From the NCBI GenBank assembly GCA_036785705.1, contig JAWUZG010000051.1:14908501-14972500 (forward strand): a stretch of 64,000 bases of DNA. The letters run 5' to 3'. The notes under the pieces were generated by a model. The model saw only the letters and a list, made by a program, of their open reading frames with translations. It was not told where the DNA came from and searched no databases. Shown here piece by piece: positions 23,130 to 33,580 of the stretch. Position 1 is the first letter of the stretch. Each line of letters starts with the position of its first letter. This DNA is from Acanthornis magna. Taxonomy: Eukaryota; Chordata; Aves; Passeriformes; Acanthizidae. Position numbers and translations under genes: made by a program.

Positions 23130-23930
23130 AGGGACGCATTCATCTCTGGCGGCCGGGGGTCGGAGTCGGATCTGAATCCAGATTAAGCCCAGGCCTCTTG
23201 TAGACTCGAGGTTTACACGCTCGCCGCGGGTTGGGGGGACCCCGGCCTCCGTGCGGCCTCTGTGCCGCTGCGGCCGAGAGGAGCCGCGGGGACCTGGTGG
23301 CAGCGGCGCAGCACGGATGCGTTTTGCTCTGTCACATTTTGGTGCAAAGACTCAACCGAAATCTCATCCCCCGGCTCGGCGAGAGGAGGTTTTCTTTGGG
23401 CGAGCTTTTTCAGCGGAGGGGTCAGCGAACCCTCCAAGGGGGGAGCGTCGGCTCTGTGACCCCCCCCGCCCCCCTCATCCCTCCCCTTTCCCCCGGTGCG
23501 TCGCCGTGGGGCCGCAAGGTCGCTGCGGTGTCTGCCCTCTCTCTCCGCTCGCACGGCAGAGCAGCAATGCCTTTGTGTTTACCGCTTTTGCACCTCCCGG
23601 CGCGGCCGGGCAGAGGGAGGGCGAGCTGTCCTAAACTTCCCGGGCACCAGGATAGGGCCAGGGAGGAGGCAGAGGAGCCGTCACAGGCGGCCGTCAACCC
23701 CGCGGTCCCGGGAGAGGTGTCCGGGACCGCGGGGAGCTGGTCTCCCGTCCCTGGCAAAAGGGTCTGCTCCCTGGGGTTTGACAATTAGGGGCCGTATTGG
23801 CTTGGAAACTGCGCTGTGTTTCTTGTCGTTCCTGCAGAGGCTGTGTTCGGCTGCCAGAGCCGGGCCCGGGGTGCTCGGACACAGCTCGCAGATCTCGGGT
23901 GGCACAGGAGAGCGCCCCAAGGTGAGAGAC
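23130..23930. promoter_or_regulatory. CpG island with perfect 14-bp inverted repeat
   Basis: The line 23221-23280 holds 9 CpGs. The block carries the perfect hairpin at 23698-23734 (separate entry). Frames of up to 185 codons on both strands are compositional. Confidence 0.7.
23698..23734. repeat. Perfect inverted repeat, 14-bp arms, 9-bp loop
   Basis: Arm ccccgcggtcccgg (23698-23711) pairs without mismatch with ccgggaccgcgggg (23721-23734). The loop is gagaggtgt. Thirteen of the fourteen pairs are G:C. The loop contains AGGTGT, the core of a T-box half-site. Confidence 0.9.
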
Positions 23931-24220
23931 CCAAAAGGGGTCGGGGCTGCTTTAAACTCTCCATCAGTGAAACCACACTTAACGTTGTGGAAAACGTCTT
24001 TCTGAGTTCTTACATCAGTTCCCAAAATTGGTTTTGAACGTTTAATCGCCCTCCCTTTCCAGCACCATTTCTTTTCACTAAAACTCTATGAATTTTATCT
24101 ACGGTTTTCTTAGGCTCTTTCGCTAAAATCTCCCTCCAGCTTCTTTAAAAGCCTTCCTCTGTGTCTGTCTCCCAGGCAAGTGTTTCCGAGGCTTTCAGAA
24201 ATAGGGAAAAGAATTGTTGT

Positions 24221-24326
24221 AGTGTTTTTTGTTGTTTTGTTTTGTTGGTTTGTTTTTGTTTTTTTTTTTTTTTGTGGATTTGTTGGTTTTTGAGGCGGTT
24301 TTTTGTCCTTTTTTTTTTTTTTTTTT
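24221..24326. repeat. T/G-rich low-complexity tract
   Basis: Irregular TTTTG repeats with T15 (24259-24273) and T18 (24309-24326). Confidence 0.9.
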
Positions 24327-25496
24327 GAGACATTCCTTTGCCTGGGGAAGGACACACAGCCGGGGGACCCGCTGGAAACACATGTGCCCTCCTCCGAGTC
24401 CCCGCTCCCATTGTTGGCTTCCTCCAAGCCCCTGTTTCGGTCGCTCTCTTCTTGTTGCTACTCCTGCCCCGGCAGGGCTCCCCGCGGAGCGGACAGTGCC
24501 AGAGTGGGGAATACACGGCATCCCGTGTGGCAGCGCCGCTCTGCCCGTCGCTGAGCCCGCGGAGAGTGACCTGTCAAGGAGGTGTACTAGAGGGGAGGGG
24601 AAAGGAGCGACGGGGAGGGGGATGAGGGGTGTAGGGCGGGTGATTGAGACGTACAAAACCTGCTCCTCGGCCTAGATAACGGGGCTTAGCTTTCCCGGGA
24701 TTTGCCGAAGAAATGGCTTCTTTCCCGCTTTTCGTCCGAAATCCGTTTCCATCCGTTTCCACATCAGCGCGTGAGCGGGCTGTTGTCAGCGGCGCTTTAG
24801 GTCGGGGAGAGAAGGCTGAAGGGCTCCGCTGTACCATGCTGACATGGGTACCGTGGATTCACTCTGGGAGCAAAAGCAAGTGTCTTTTCCCCCTACACTC
24901 CCACATGTGCCCCTTTCGCTGGTTTCCACCCCCACAGAAAAAAATCGTCTATGAAAAACCTCATTCTCCCCCAGCTCTGCCCTAAGCAGCTCTGCACCTT
25001 TGGGGAAGAGCAGAGAAAGAGCAGACAAAAAATAATCCCTTCCTGAAAATCTGTGTGTCTCTTCGCCCGCTTTTCCACCGTGGCTCGGTCCACGTTAATC
25101 CTCTCCCGTACTTTATAATGATTCATATTTTATTTTGAACTTGTATCGAATTAACCCCCCGCGACTTTCCCAGCTGTATTTTCCCTATACAGTATTTCGC
25201 TTGGCTTCACTTATTTTCCCGGGGTCCCACCAGCTAATGAAAACACACGCTTCTGTCACCTTCTCAGAATCGGCCCTTGTTGCTTTTCACTGCGAGCCCC
25301 CCCGCGTCACGCGTGACCGAGGGGCGTGGGAGCGGCTGCGGACCCGCCTCAGCCGGGAGGATGTCAGGGCAGAATGAACAAGAGAGCAGAAATAAAATGC
25401 TGAATATTATCCAGACAACCACCCGGGATCTGTACCTAGCGGGTTTGTTTTCGCTGTAGCTAGAGTGACAAAAAGAAGCGGGAAAGGGGAAAAAAT

Positions 25497-25501
<5 letters not shown>

Positions 25502-25531
<30 letters not shown>
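25502..25531. repeat. (TA)15 microsatellite
   Basis: Fifteen uninterrupted TA units, about 0.5 kb upstream of the first CCAAT box of the TBX15 promoter. Likely length-polymorphic. Confidence 0.95.
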
Positions 25532-25532
<1 letters not shown>

Positions 25533-26287
25533 CCCTTCCCAAAGAGAAGGCGCTTCCCATGCTCGGGGGTGTCTGGGTCTCCCTGGCAGCCCACGCCGCC
25601 CGCTCAGCCCCGCCGCTCTACGGACACGCATCATTTTGAAGTGAAATTTCAACCCCCTCGAGACGTTGCTTCTGCTTCTGCCAAACACCGATTCCGCCGA
25701 CAAGGGCAAGTAATACAGGGCATAAATGAAGTTTTAAAAACACCCCCTCATCCGGCACCGCTGGGTTGTAAAGCACCTCTCGGGTACTTTGCGTGGGGTT
25801 TAGTCAGCAGCAGCGTTTGGGACACACGGGTGCGGCGGAGTGAAATGCGGGAGTTGTTACCTCTCTGCGTTTAGAGTTATGGGTTTCCTACTGGCTCCCC
25901 GTTCTTCAAACAGTTAATTCTCCCGGCCGGTGTTCCAGGACTCAGATGGCCAAAATTCCTCTCCCTCAAGCCCGAGTCTCTCTCCCCTCCCTATTGGGTC
26001 GCAGCTTTTGGGTCTCTCCCGAGCTCTTCCTCCTATTGGCCAGGGACATTTTTTTTTCCCCTTTCTTTTTTTTTTTTTTTCCTTGACAGGCGCACGCAGC
26101 CTGCCTAACTCTCGGAGAAAAAAAAAAATCCCAGAAGTTTGGATCAATCAGAGAGAGACAGAAGGAAAGGGGAGAAGAAAAAAAAAAAAAAAAAAAAAGA
26201 AATCCAGCCTGCAGCCCCTCTGAGCAAGTGCTGGGACCTGGGCTGAGCACACCCTCCTGGCTCTGCCTGCGGAGTATCTGCAGCCTC

Positions 26288-26293
26288 ATGTAG
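26288..26293 (+). promoter_or_regulatory. Start-stop uORF (ATG TAG) in TBX15 leader
   Basis: An ATG followed directly by TAG lies 162 nt upstream of the TBX15 start and in the same frame. It is the only ATG seen between the CCAAT boxes and the main start. Minimal start-stop uORFs are known to hold ribosomes at the start codon. Whether it acts depends on the transcription start lying upstream of it. Its TAG is also the in-frame stop that rules out an N-terminal extension. Confidence 0.6.
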
Positions 26294-26336
26294 TGCCTTC
26301 AGGAGACTGAGGGCTGGTTCTTCTGGGGGTGCAGCT

Positions 26337-26355
26337 GGGGAGGGGTGGGGGGGGG
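26337..26355 (+). promoter_or_regulatory. G-quadruplex motif in TBX15 leader
   Basis: Four runs of four G are separated by single bases (A, T, G) on the sense strand, 95-113 nt upstream of the ATG. Single-nucleotide loops with four tetrads give a very stable predicted quadruplex. In DNA it could keep the promoter open; in the mRNA leader it could slow scanning. Both roles are inferred. Confidence 0.75.
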
Positions 26356-26449
26356 AGAAAGAGGCAAGAGGCTCTGCCTCTGGTCCCCGAGCTGTGCGCT
26401 CCCAGCCACTGGTCGCTTCTCTGCCCAAGGGTCTGGGCTGGGGGATAAG

Positions 26450-26651
26450 ATGAGTGAGAGGCGAAGATCGGCGGTGGCCCTCAGCTCCCGAGCGCACGCT
26501 TTCTCGGTAGAAGCCTTGATCGGGACAAATAAAAAGAGGAAACTGCGAGACTGGGAGGACAAGGGGCTGGATTTGTCCATGGAAAGCCTCAGCCCCAATG
26601 GCCAGCTGGGGGACAATGAAGACCCGACTCAGTGCCTGGACCTCAACCCCG
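26450..26651 (+). CDS. TBX15: TBX15 first coding exon (codons 1-67 plus one base)
   Basis: This exon encodes the N-terminus of T-box transcription factor 15, a nuclear repressor active in limb, scapula, craniofacial and skin mesenchyme. The translation begins MSERRRSAVALSS and continues through HAFSVEALIG and NKKRKLRDWE, which I recognise as the TBX15 N-terminus. The sister gene TBX18 shares only the AHAFSVEALIG block. Residues 18-24 (FSVEALI) are an eh1-like motif, known in the TBX15/18/22 group to recruit Groucho/TLE co-repressors. Residues 28-33 (KKRKLR) are a basic nuclear localisation cluster. The start is the first in-frame ATG after an in-frame TAG at 26291 and has A at -3. The exon ends ..CCC G|gttagt, phase 1, and the donor GT is at 26652-26653. 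The family protein is about 600 residues, so only about 11% is here. The T-box itself lies beyond the window. Reading into the intron meets a stop after one further codon. Confidence 0.95.
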
Positions 26652-27830
26652 GTTAGTGAGACTCCTTTCTCTTCGGGTTCACTCCCCCGCCTCCCCGCCC
26701 CACTCCCTCACAGCCGCTCGTCTCTGAGTCTTGCCGGGAACTGCCCGCCGGGCAGCGCGTCCCGAGAAACATCCGAGACTGGGAGTAGAGAAAAAGGAAG
26801 TGGGAATTTTGCGGAGATTTCTTTGACTTTTTTTTTTTCTTTCATTTTACTGGGACTTTTTTCTTACTCACTGTGTATCTTCCCCCTCATAGCTCCATGA
26901 TCTCCCGTGAGGGACGGCGTGTCCCCTCTGCTTCCTTTTTCTCCCTCTCTCCTCCCTCTCCGTGCCTGTCGATCGCGATAGTCTTTCCCGGGTGTTTCGG
27001 GACAAGCGTTTCGCTCTGCCCCAGAGTTTTCCCAGCCCCGATCGTGGAGTTGCCGGTGGGTCGGGGGCAAAGGAGTGGGGTACGAGATGCACCCCTCTCC
27101 TCTTTTCCGAATCACCGGCCAACCCCCGTGTCTTCCCCACGCAGACAGTGCCGCCCTAAGCGGAGATTTCAGTGTAGGAGGAGGATGTGGGCATCCAGGA
27201 TCAGCCCTGCTCCGAGGCGAGGGTCGCCGGCTCCTCGGAGCGGTGGGGACCCGCTCTATACTCCCGCAGTTCGGGATCTTCCTCCCGGGATCGAAGCCGC
27301 TGGTCCCGGCGGCGCGGCCTCGCTCCGCTCCTGGGACGGAGCGCACAAGCCGCGGCGGAGGGGGAACGCGGAAGGGAACTTACTCTCTCCGGAGGGGAAA
27401 ACACTCCCGGCAGGGATAAGGGTCTCAGCGGGCAAGGGGCATTCCGAGGAGTCCAGCCCCGCTCACGAGCCTGGCTCCTCCCGGGAGCCGCGGCGTGTGG
27501 AGCAGCGCCGGGCCCGCGGCCCCAAGGCCGGCGGGACGGCTAAGGGGAGAGGGAGCACGACACTTCCCTCCTGATGTCTGTACTTTTAATTTTAATTTTA
27601 TTTACCTTTATTTAAAAGGGATCCAGTAGCTCGCAGCTATCATTTGGCTCAAGCCAATCCCTCGGTCTCCTCTTGTCCCTCCGGCCCTTTCTCTCCGGCC
27701 TAAAACGACGGTTCCGCAAAGGCAGGCGCGGACCCGCGACGATCCCGAGGGTGAAAAACACTCCGGGCCTCGCTCCCCGAGCTGCTCCCGCGCCCTTTTC
27801 GCCGTCCCCACTCCCCGCTCCCCAGGGCCT

Positions 27831-29215
27831 TAACAAGGGACTGAGGGAGTGACCTCCCTTTCACAATTATAGTGTGGGGAGAGAACGAATTTTAGGTGAT
27901 TTCTTTTTACTTTTAATGTTCGGATGGAGCAAAAAGGTCAAACGATTTCTTTGAGCAGCCCCGAAGAAAAAGGGCAGAAATATCCTCTACTCCTGCCAAG
28001 TCCATTCCCATGCACTTGGAACAGCAAACACATTTTAAAATTTGTTTTGATTTATTTTGCGTGACTTTCCCTGAGCTATCAATAAGCATAAGCTGCCCAA
28101 AACTCAGAGTTTAAAAAAACTCCAAAACAACAACAAAACAACAAAACAAAACAAAAGGAGGGAAAAAAGAGAAAAAGAATTATAGATCGTGGTATCAAAA
28201 ATATTTGCTATAAAAAAAAAATTTAAAGTGTTTTTGAAGAGGGCTAAAGACCATGAAGACCTTGCCCCCATGCGCTTCAAGGGACCGCATTTCAATTTGC
28301 TTTTAACAGCAGCAGCCTTTCTTGGTGCGGATCCTAAGAAGTAGGTACAATCTGCAGCCAGGGTCGGTTCTCTCAGCGGATGGACGGGCATAAAAAAGAG
28401 GGGACAGCAGCGATCAACCAGTCAAAAAATAGTTTATGGTTTCAGAGGCTTCCCCGTTCAAAAGAATAAATACGCGACCAAACAACAAAAATCCGCCTTC
28501 TAATAACAGAGCATATCCGTGCATCTGTATTTTTTTTTTTTTTAGAACTGTTTTTCATATATTTTTAGCCGCAATAGGATATATTTTTGTGCGGTCTAAA
28601 ATTTTAATTTGCCCATTTCTCCATGAATTCAAATTGGAAAATTGGAAAACTCGCCCTGCGCCAGATTGGAGAGCGAGAGAGTATGGCTGCTAACGCCTGA
28701 AACCTCAGAAAGTAAACGTGATGTTTTTCATAAAGCAAAGGAAATCAAGAACAGTTTGAGAAATCATTTTTAGGAGGTTGATAGACTTTAAATAAAGTCC
28801 GCGACTGTAATTTGCACAGTCACTTCATTAAACCTAATTCCTCCGCGGTGTACTTTTGCTGCCGGGTGAAAATTGATTAGCGGCTCTATAATGACCACCA
28901 AATTCCATCTTTACAAGACCTAATTAAGAACAAACTTTACACCTAACGTATTTTAAACTTGCAAAATCTCTAGCGATATAGCAAAAAAAATTAGAAAAGG
29001 GAATTTTTATAGCGTCCCAAAGGTTCACCACTCAAAGCCGCTGCCCCAGAGTAGCCACGGGCTGTTCCTTCTGCTGGCGGTATTGCTGGTTACGGGGGTG
29101 CTTGCGGAGAGGCCGCAAGTAGTACAGTGCGCGCTGGGAAATTAGATGTTGATTTTCGTGGGATAACGTAAATCAGTCCAGCCCCATTTATCGATCTTTT
29201 CGCTTAAATTCCCTC
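27831..29215. other. AT-rich 5' intron 1 segment, enhancer-like
   Basis: No exon. It includes an (AAAC)-rich patch (28123-28156) and T14 (28530-28543). From 28.70 to 29.06 kb the sequence is unique, AT-rich with isolated CpGs, and includes a near T-box half-site (ttacacct, 28937-28944) and TAATTA-type strings. It is a candidate conserved element. Confidence 0.4.
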
Positions 29216-29219
29216 CATT

Positions 29220-30120
29220 TCAGCGCGGGAGGGTCTGAAAACCATACGCCGCGGTGAACTAAATGCGGCCAAGGGTAGAATAAGGCTTCGCTCTCTTTTT
29301 CCCAGGTCTTTTTCGTGCAGGCGGGTATGAGGATTTCTCTCCCACTCGCGGGACACGTCCTCCGGCGGGGGTGAAAAGGGGGAGGCGGCGGGGCCGCCCC
29401 GCTTCACTCCCCGAGTGGGGACTTCGCCGCCTTCGGTGCGGATCTGTGCTCGACACGTACAAAATGCAGCCTTTGGGAGTGCCTGGGTGGCAGCGCTTCT
29501 TGTTTCCCCGTTTTGGCGGAATCCCTGACCCCTTACGTGCCATTTTACAGCCGTGCCCAAACTCTTCGGTGATATTGGCAACACCGTGTCTCCCCGAGAG
29601 ACCTCCCCTCCCTCCGGGGCCGCATCTTCCTGGGAGAATGGAAGTGGCAGGCTGAGAGGTGGTGGGTCGGGGTGTGGCGTGGGCAAAGGTGAAAAAAGCA
29701 AGCGGATAAATCCCCCAGGTTTACAAAAAATATCTCCCGAGCATCCGAGTTATTTATGTCTCAGCCATGAATCTTGTCGCCAGAGTTAATGTGCTTTTTT
29801 TACGAGACTCATTTAAAAAGGGGATAAATCTGGGTTTTAATCATGTGCGGGTTCAATCACGAAGTTGTGAAAAGGAATTCACTTTCTCTCCCCCCCCCGT
29901 GCACTCGGGACGCGCCTCGCGTGGGGCCGGGGACGGCCCGAGGGAGGCAGAGCTCGCCCGGGGGCTCCGGGAAGCCTCCCCCGTGCTCCGCCGCCGCCCC
30001 GGGCCACGCTCCCCGCATCGCTGCCGAGAGGCCAGAGAAGGAGGAGGAGGAGGGTGGCGGGACGCCCCTCCGTCCCCTTGGCAGGTTCGGTTTCAGAGGG
30101 CAGCAAAACAATGGGCTCGG
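29220..30120. promoter_or_regulatory. Intronic CpG island
   Basis: Two CpG-dense blocks (29340-29470 and 29900-30070) lie about 3 kb downstream of TBX15 exon 1. Frames of up to 167 codons have no known domain. It could be an alternative promoter or part of the Polycomb-type CpG cluster. Confidence 0.6.
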
Positions 30121-31141
30121 ATGTCTTCTGGGTATTTATAGATTTAACCTGAGCAGCGGAAAGGTCACGGGGGCCCCAGGCGTTGCCTCCCTTGATGTAT
30201 ATATTGTTTACCGTCGTTTACGGCGGTGGCATTCGTCGGCCCTACTTTCGCCACCCCAAGTGCGCGGGGACAGACCGAGGCAGAGCCGAGCGCGCTCCTT
30301 TCCTCGTCGAAAGTTAAAGACTTTTTTATTTTTTTGGAATGGGTGAGTGGAACGTGTCTCCGTGGACGCATTTGCCTTCACAGAAACACGGCTGCTCCTT
30401 TAGGAGGTCAGGGTCTCTTCACGTCGAGACGAGCATAGGCGCTTCAGAGGCAGAACAAAACGGTGCGGCGGATAAATAGAATTTTTCGGCTTTGGAACAG
30501 TCCTCTTCCTCTCACAGAAACACACAAACGATTTGGTAAACGAATTTCATCGCCAGTGCACATCCATCCCATCGGTATTTTTGGTTGCATATGTTAGAAG
30601 TGCACATATCGGTTTAAAAAAAACAACAAAAAACAATCCCTCTGAAAACAAACAAACAAACCAACAAACAAACAACCCCACTCAACAAATTAAACAAAAG
30701 AAAACGAGACATTGTTGAGAGTTTAGTTATTCGTTCCCTGTGTTTGTCTGAATCTACGCTGGCGAACCACTGAGAGCCTCTGCGAAGGGGGAAAACAACA
30801 CGGCACTCATTTTAAGACCTGCAATGTGTTTATTACATATGCTTATCCGGAAGATTAAGATCCGAGAGTTTGACAAAGCCTTCAGTGGCTGAGAAGAGTA
30901 AAACCTTCAGCTCTTTTAGCGCGGCGTGTTATTCTCCCGTGTCTCCCGGGAGTTTGCATCGATGTCCATCGCAACCCCATTCCGCCGCGGGATTCCTGCT
31001 CCTCCTTGCCCACGGGCAAACCCCCTCCACCGGCAGGAGTGCGGGAGCCACGCAGCCCGCCCACCCTCCGGAGAGGTAAAGAGATTTTAAGAGCATGAGA
31101 AGATGCGATTGACCCCCTTACCTTTTTTTTTTTTTTTTTTT
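30121..31141. other. Right-hand end of the GC-rich domain
   Basis: CpG density falls off. A last small CpG cluster lies at 30930-31070. An A/C-rich tract (30615-30705) and T19 (31123-31141) are present. Beyond this point the DNA is AT-rich. Confidence 0.55.
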
Positions 31142-33556
31142 AAAATATCTTTGCTTCTGAATGCCCATATTGATGAAGTCCGTTCTTTGAGTAGTGGCTG
31201 TTAAACCCGCGAATAGGGAGTGACTTAATTCGGTTTCTCACTTCAGCTTTTGTTTGAGTGCTCGGAGGATGGGGCTAGGATTTCAAGAGCTGGCAGAGCA
31301 CTTTTTTCTCGTCTCTTCCCCGAGGTAGGGCACATAGGTGTACATAATCCTTTGCATGGCCCTTGAGGTTCTCAGATGAGCAATGCTCTGTGACAACGAG
31401 TTATAAGAGAGAGAGTGTCAACTTTGCCTTTTCCTTGGGATTGGGAGTTATTGATGAGAAGTCTTTCTAACAAATTTATGTGTTACTGGGATTGTATGAA
31501 TTCGTTCCACCTGCTGGATCATCAGTTTGCCTCTTTAAGACGGGATACGGAACTCAGATCTGTCGCTCCCTTGCGTACATGATGGAAGGAGGCGTGAAAA
31601 ACTGCCCCTCCTAACACCTCTGCCTCACCCACACTCCAGCAGCAGAGCTAATGCTCTCATCTTTCCCAGAGGACACAATTGCAGGAGGCAGATGGAGCTG
31701 TCCAGATGAGAGCCAGGAGAGCCTAGCCCTGTGGGGGCTCAGGAAAGGCTTGTCTTAGTCAAGTTCATGCAACTCTGACCTTGGAACCCGAGGAGATGGA
31801 GAAGGATTTGTCCCTGTGGTAATATGCGTCTTACTGAATTGGGGAACCCCTGCTGCTTGGTTTGTGAAACGCCTCCTGCGGAGAGGTGAATTTCTCATGC
31901 TGTATTAAGAGGGCAGGTAATAGAATCATAGAGACAAAACTTACAGAGCAGGAGAGCATTAGAAAAAGGGCAGCATGTCAAACAACTTCTTCCTTTCTTT
32001 TATATGTATTTTGGATCTGCAGCATTTTTTACACAGGTTTATTCCATCTGCTGGTAAGGGGAAAACTGCTCTTTCAAAAGATGTTTCTTGTCTTTGACAA
32101 GAATTTTGGGAGAATTCAAAAAGCTTCTGTTACAAGCTAAAGTCAAGTAATTCCTTACGAACCATCAATCACTTCTCCCTTCTCCCATTTGGGACTGAGC
32201 GCTTATATCAAATATCAGCCCAGCTAGCCTCTCCTCAGGCAGAAGTGTCCTGCTTTATCTGTATCTGTCTTTAAGGAAAACTGATGCTTTTTTCAGATGG
32301 AAAAGTTGAAAGACGCCTTCCAAGAGCTCTGCATTCAGGAAAGAGCATTTGCATTGTTTTACAACACAGTTAGTGCCACTTGAGTCACTCCTATTCACAC
32401 AGATCACTGTTGCTATTGTAATCTGTAGAATTCCTGTGTGAATCTTTGCTTGCTGTCTTAGGTCTTCAAAGCTCAAAATCTTTTTTCCCCAGTGTTTTCT
32501 TTTTCCTGACTTCCGATCTAGATTTATAAGGTTACAATAGTTTAAATAATGCACTAAAATCAGTCTGAGAGTATTTAAAAAATTCCTGGATATACTGAGG
32601 CACGATCAGATGGCATTTACATTGCCCTTTTTTTGTTAAATTAGTGAAATCCATTCAAGTGTGATTTAAATCACCCCAAGTGTCCATATTGAGATCTGTA
32701 GTTTACACTGGTGATGTAAAATCAAATTCAACGAAAGAAGCTTAAATTTCCTAAACCTGCGATCAACAGAGTTTCCGAGAGACGCTGAGTGCGCTAGTGC
32801 CTGTTGAATGGCAGGATTTTAGGATAACTCTTAGTTCTCTGACATCCTCCTAAACAGTGCAATTAATTTGCAGTAATGGGATGGGAATTTTTGTTTAAAT
32901 CCTGACAGAAAAGGCATTGTGGGTATACACAGGTAGGGACAGTGTCTGCCAGCCTGGGAGCTGTGTGGTGGCTGCATTGGGAAGAGCAGCAGTGGGCACC
33001 TGGGTGTAGGGAGAATGCAGGCAAGTGGGATCTTCCCAGTGCCCCAGTTCCTAATCCTGTCCAGAGCAGCTCTGCATAGCAAGACATTGAAAGATTTTGC
33101 TTCTATAGCTTTTTATTTGAGCTGTGGTTTCCTCAGGTAGAGAGTACTCTGCAGCAGTGCTAAGACATTTTTGTTTCCAGAGCGGAAAAAACCCCCCAAA
33201 GGTGTAGCTTTCTGCTGCTTATTTCCAATGCCGTTGAAAATAGGTTAGGATTGCAACCTTTACATCTGCAAAATATCTGCTGTCTCAAAATACAACCCCG
33301 TTGCATTTCCTGTGTTAGAAGCTGTAGTGTGCTCTGGTGAGAAGTGCTAGGGAAAGTTAACATAGTGGAATGGTAAAATGGAATTGAAATATCTTTGAAA
33401 GCAGATTAAGAATTTTAAAAACTGAGAAGAAATGGGGTGCCAATTCAAATTCTAGCAGCAATTTGCATGCCAGGGGCATTTTTTAATTGCATATTCTTCA
33501 AGGTCAGAAAACAATGAATCAGTAAATCAATCCAAGAAGTGATAAAAGCACTTGTT

Positions 33557-33580
33557 ACAATAATATTTACAATAATATTT
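33557..33580. repeat. 12-bp perfect tandem duplication
   Basis: acaataatattt occurs twice head to tail. Confidence 0.9.

Larger units (their letters stand above)
23931..25984. other. Region upstream of TBX15 promoter, no gene seen
   Basis: It contains a T/G-rich low-complexity tract (24221-24326, with T15 and T18 runs), a moderately CpG-rich patch (24430-24790) and (TA)15 at 25502-25531. Lysine-rich minus-strand frames across 24.1-24.6 kb simply translate the poly-T runs. Confidence 0.55.
25985..26449 (+). promoter_or_regulatory. TBX15: TBX15 promoter and 5' leader
   Basis: Two inverted CCAAT boxes (ATTGG) lie at 25993-25997 and 26035-26039, 42 bp apart, and the second reads cctattggcc. They suit an NF-Y-driven, TATA-less promoter. 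No TATA box is at a fitting distance. Homopolymers follow: T9 (26049-26057), T15 (26066-26080), A11 (26118-26128) and A21 (26178-26198). A PBX/HOX-like palindromic site atcaatca is at 26143-26150. Transcription probably starts near 26.09-26.12 kb, which is inferred from CCAAT spacing only. The leader holds an ATG-TAG start-stop uORF (26288-26293) and a G-quadruplex motif (26337-26355). Confidence 0.7.
26260..27830. promoter_or_regulatory. CpG island over TBX15 exon 1 and start of intron 1
   Basis: GC-rich and CpG-dense. The line 27301-27360 alone holds 11 CpGs in 60 bp. The island covers the leader, exon 1 and about 1.2 kb of intron. A 233-codon open frame (26873-27574, +) inside it has no recognisable domain and lies past the splice donor, so it is read as chance openness in GC-rich DNA. 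Edges are by eye. Confidence 0.75.

Noticed and set aside
24145..24656. Lysine-rich minus-strand frames
   Set aside because: They are direct translations of poly-T/TTTTG low-complexity DNA.
26345..26449. N-terminal extension of TBX15 from an upstream GTG
   Set aside because: GTG is not a usual vertebrate start, the recognised protein begins at the ATG at 26450, and the stretch encodes the G-quadruplex tract.
26873..27574. Plus-strand open frame of 233 codons just after TBX15 exon 1, in the same frame
   Set aside because: It is downstream of the splice donor and separated from the exon by in-frame stops starting at 26654. Composition is that of CpG-rich DNA.
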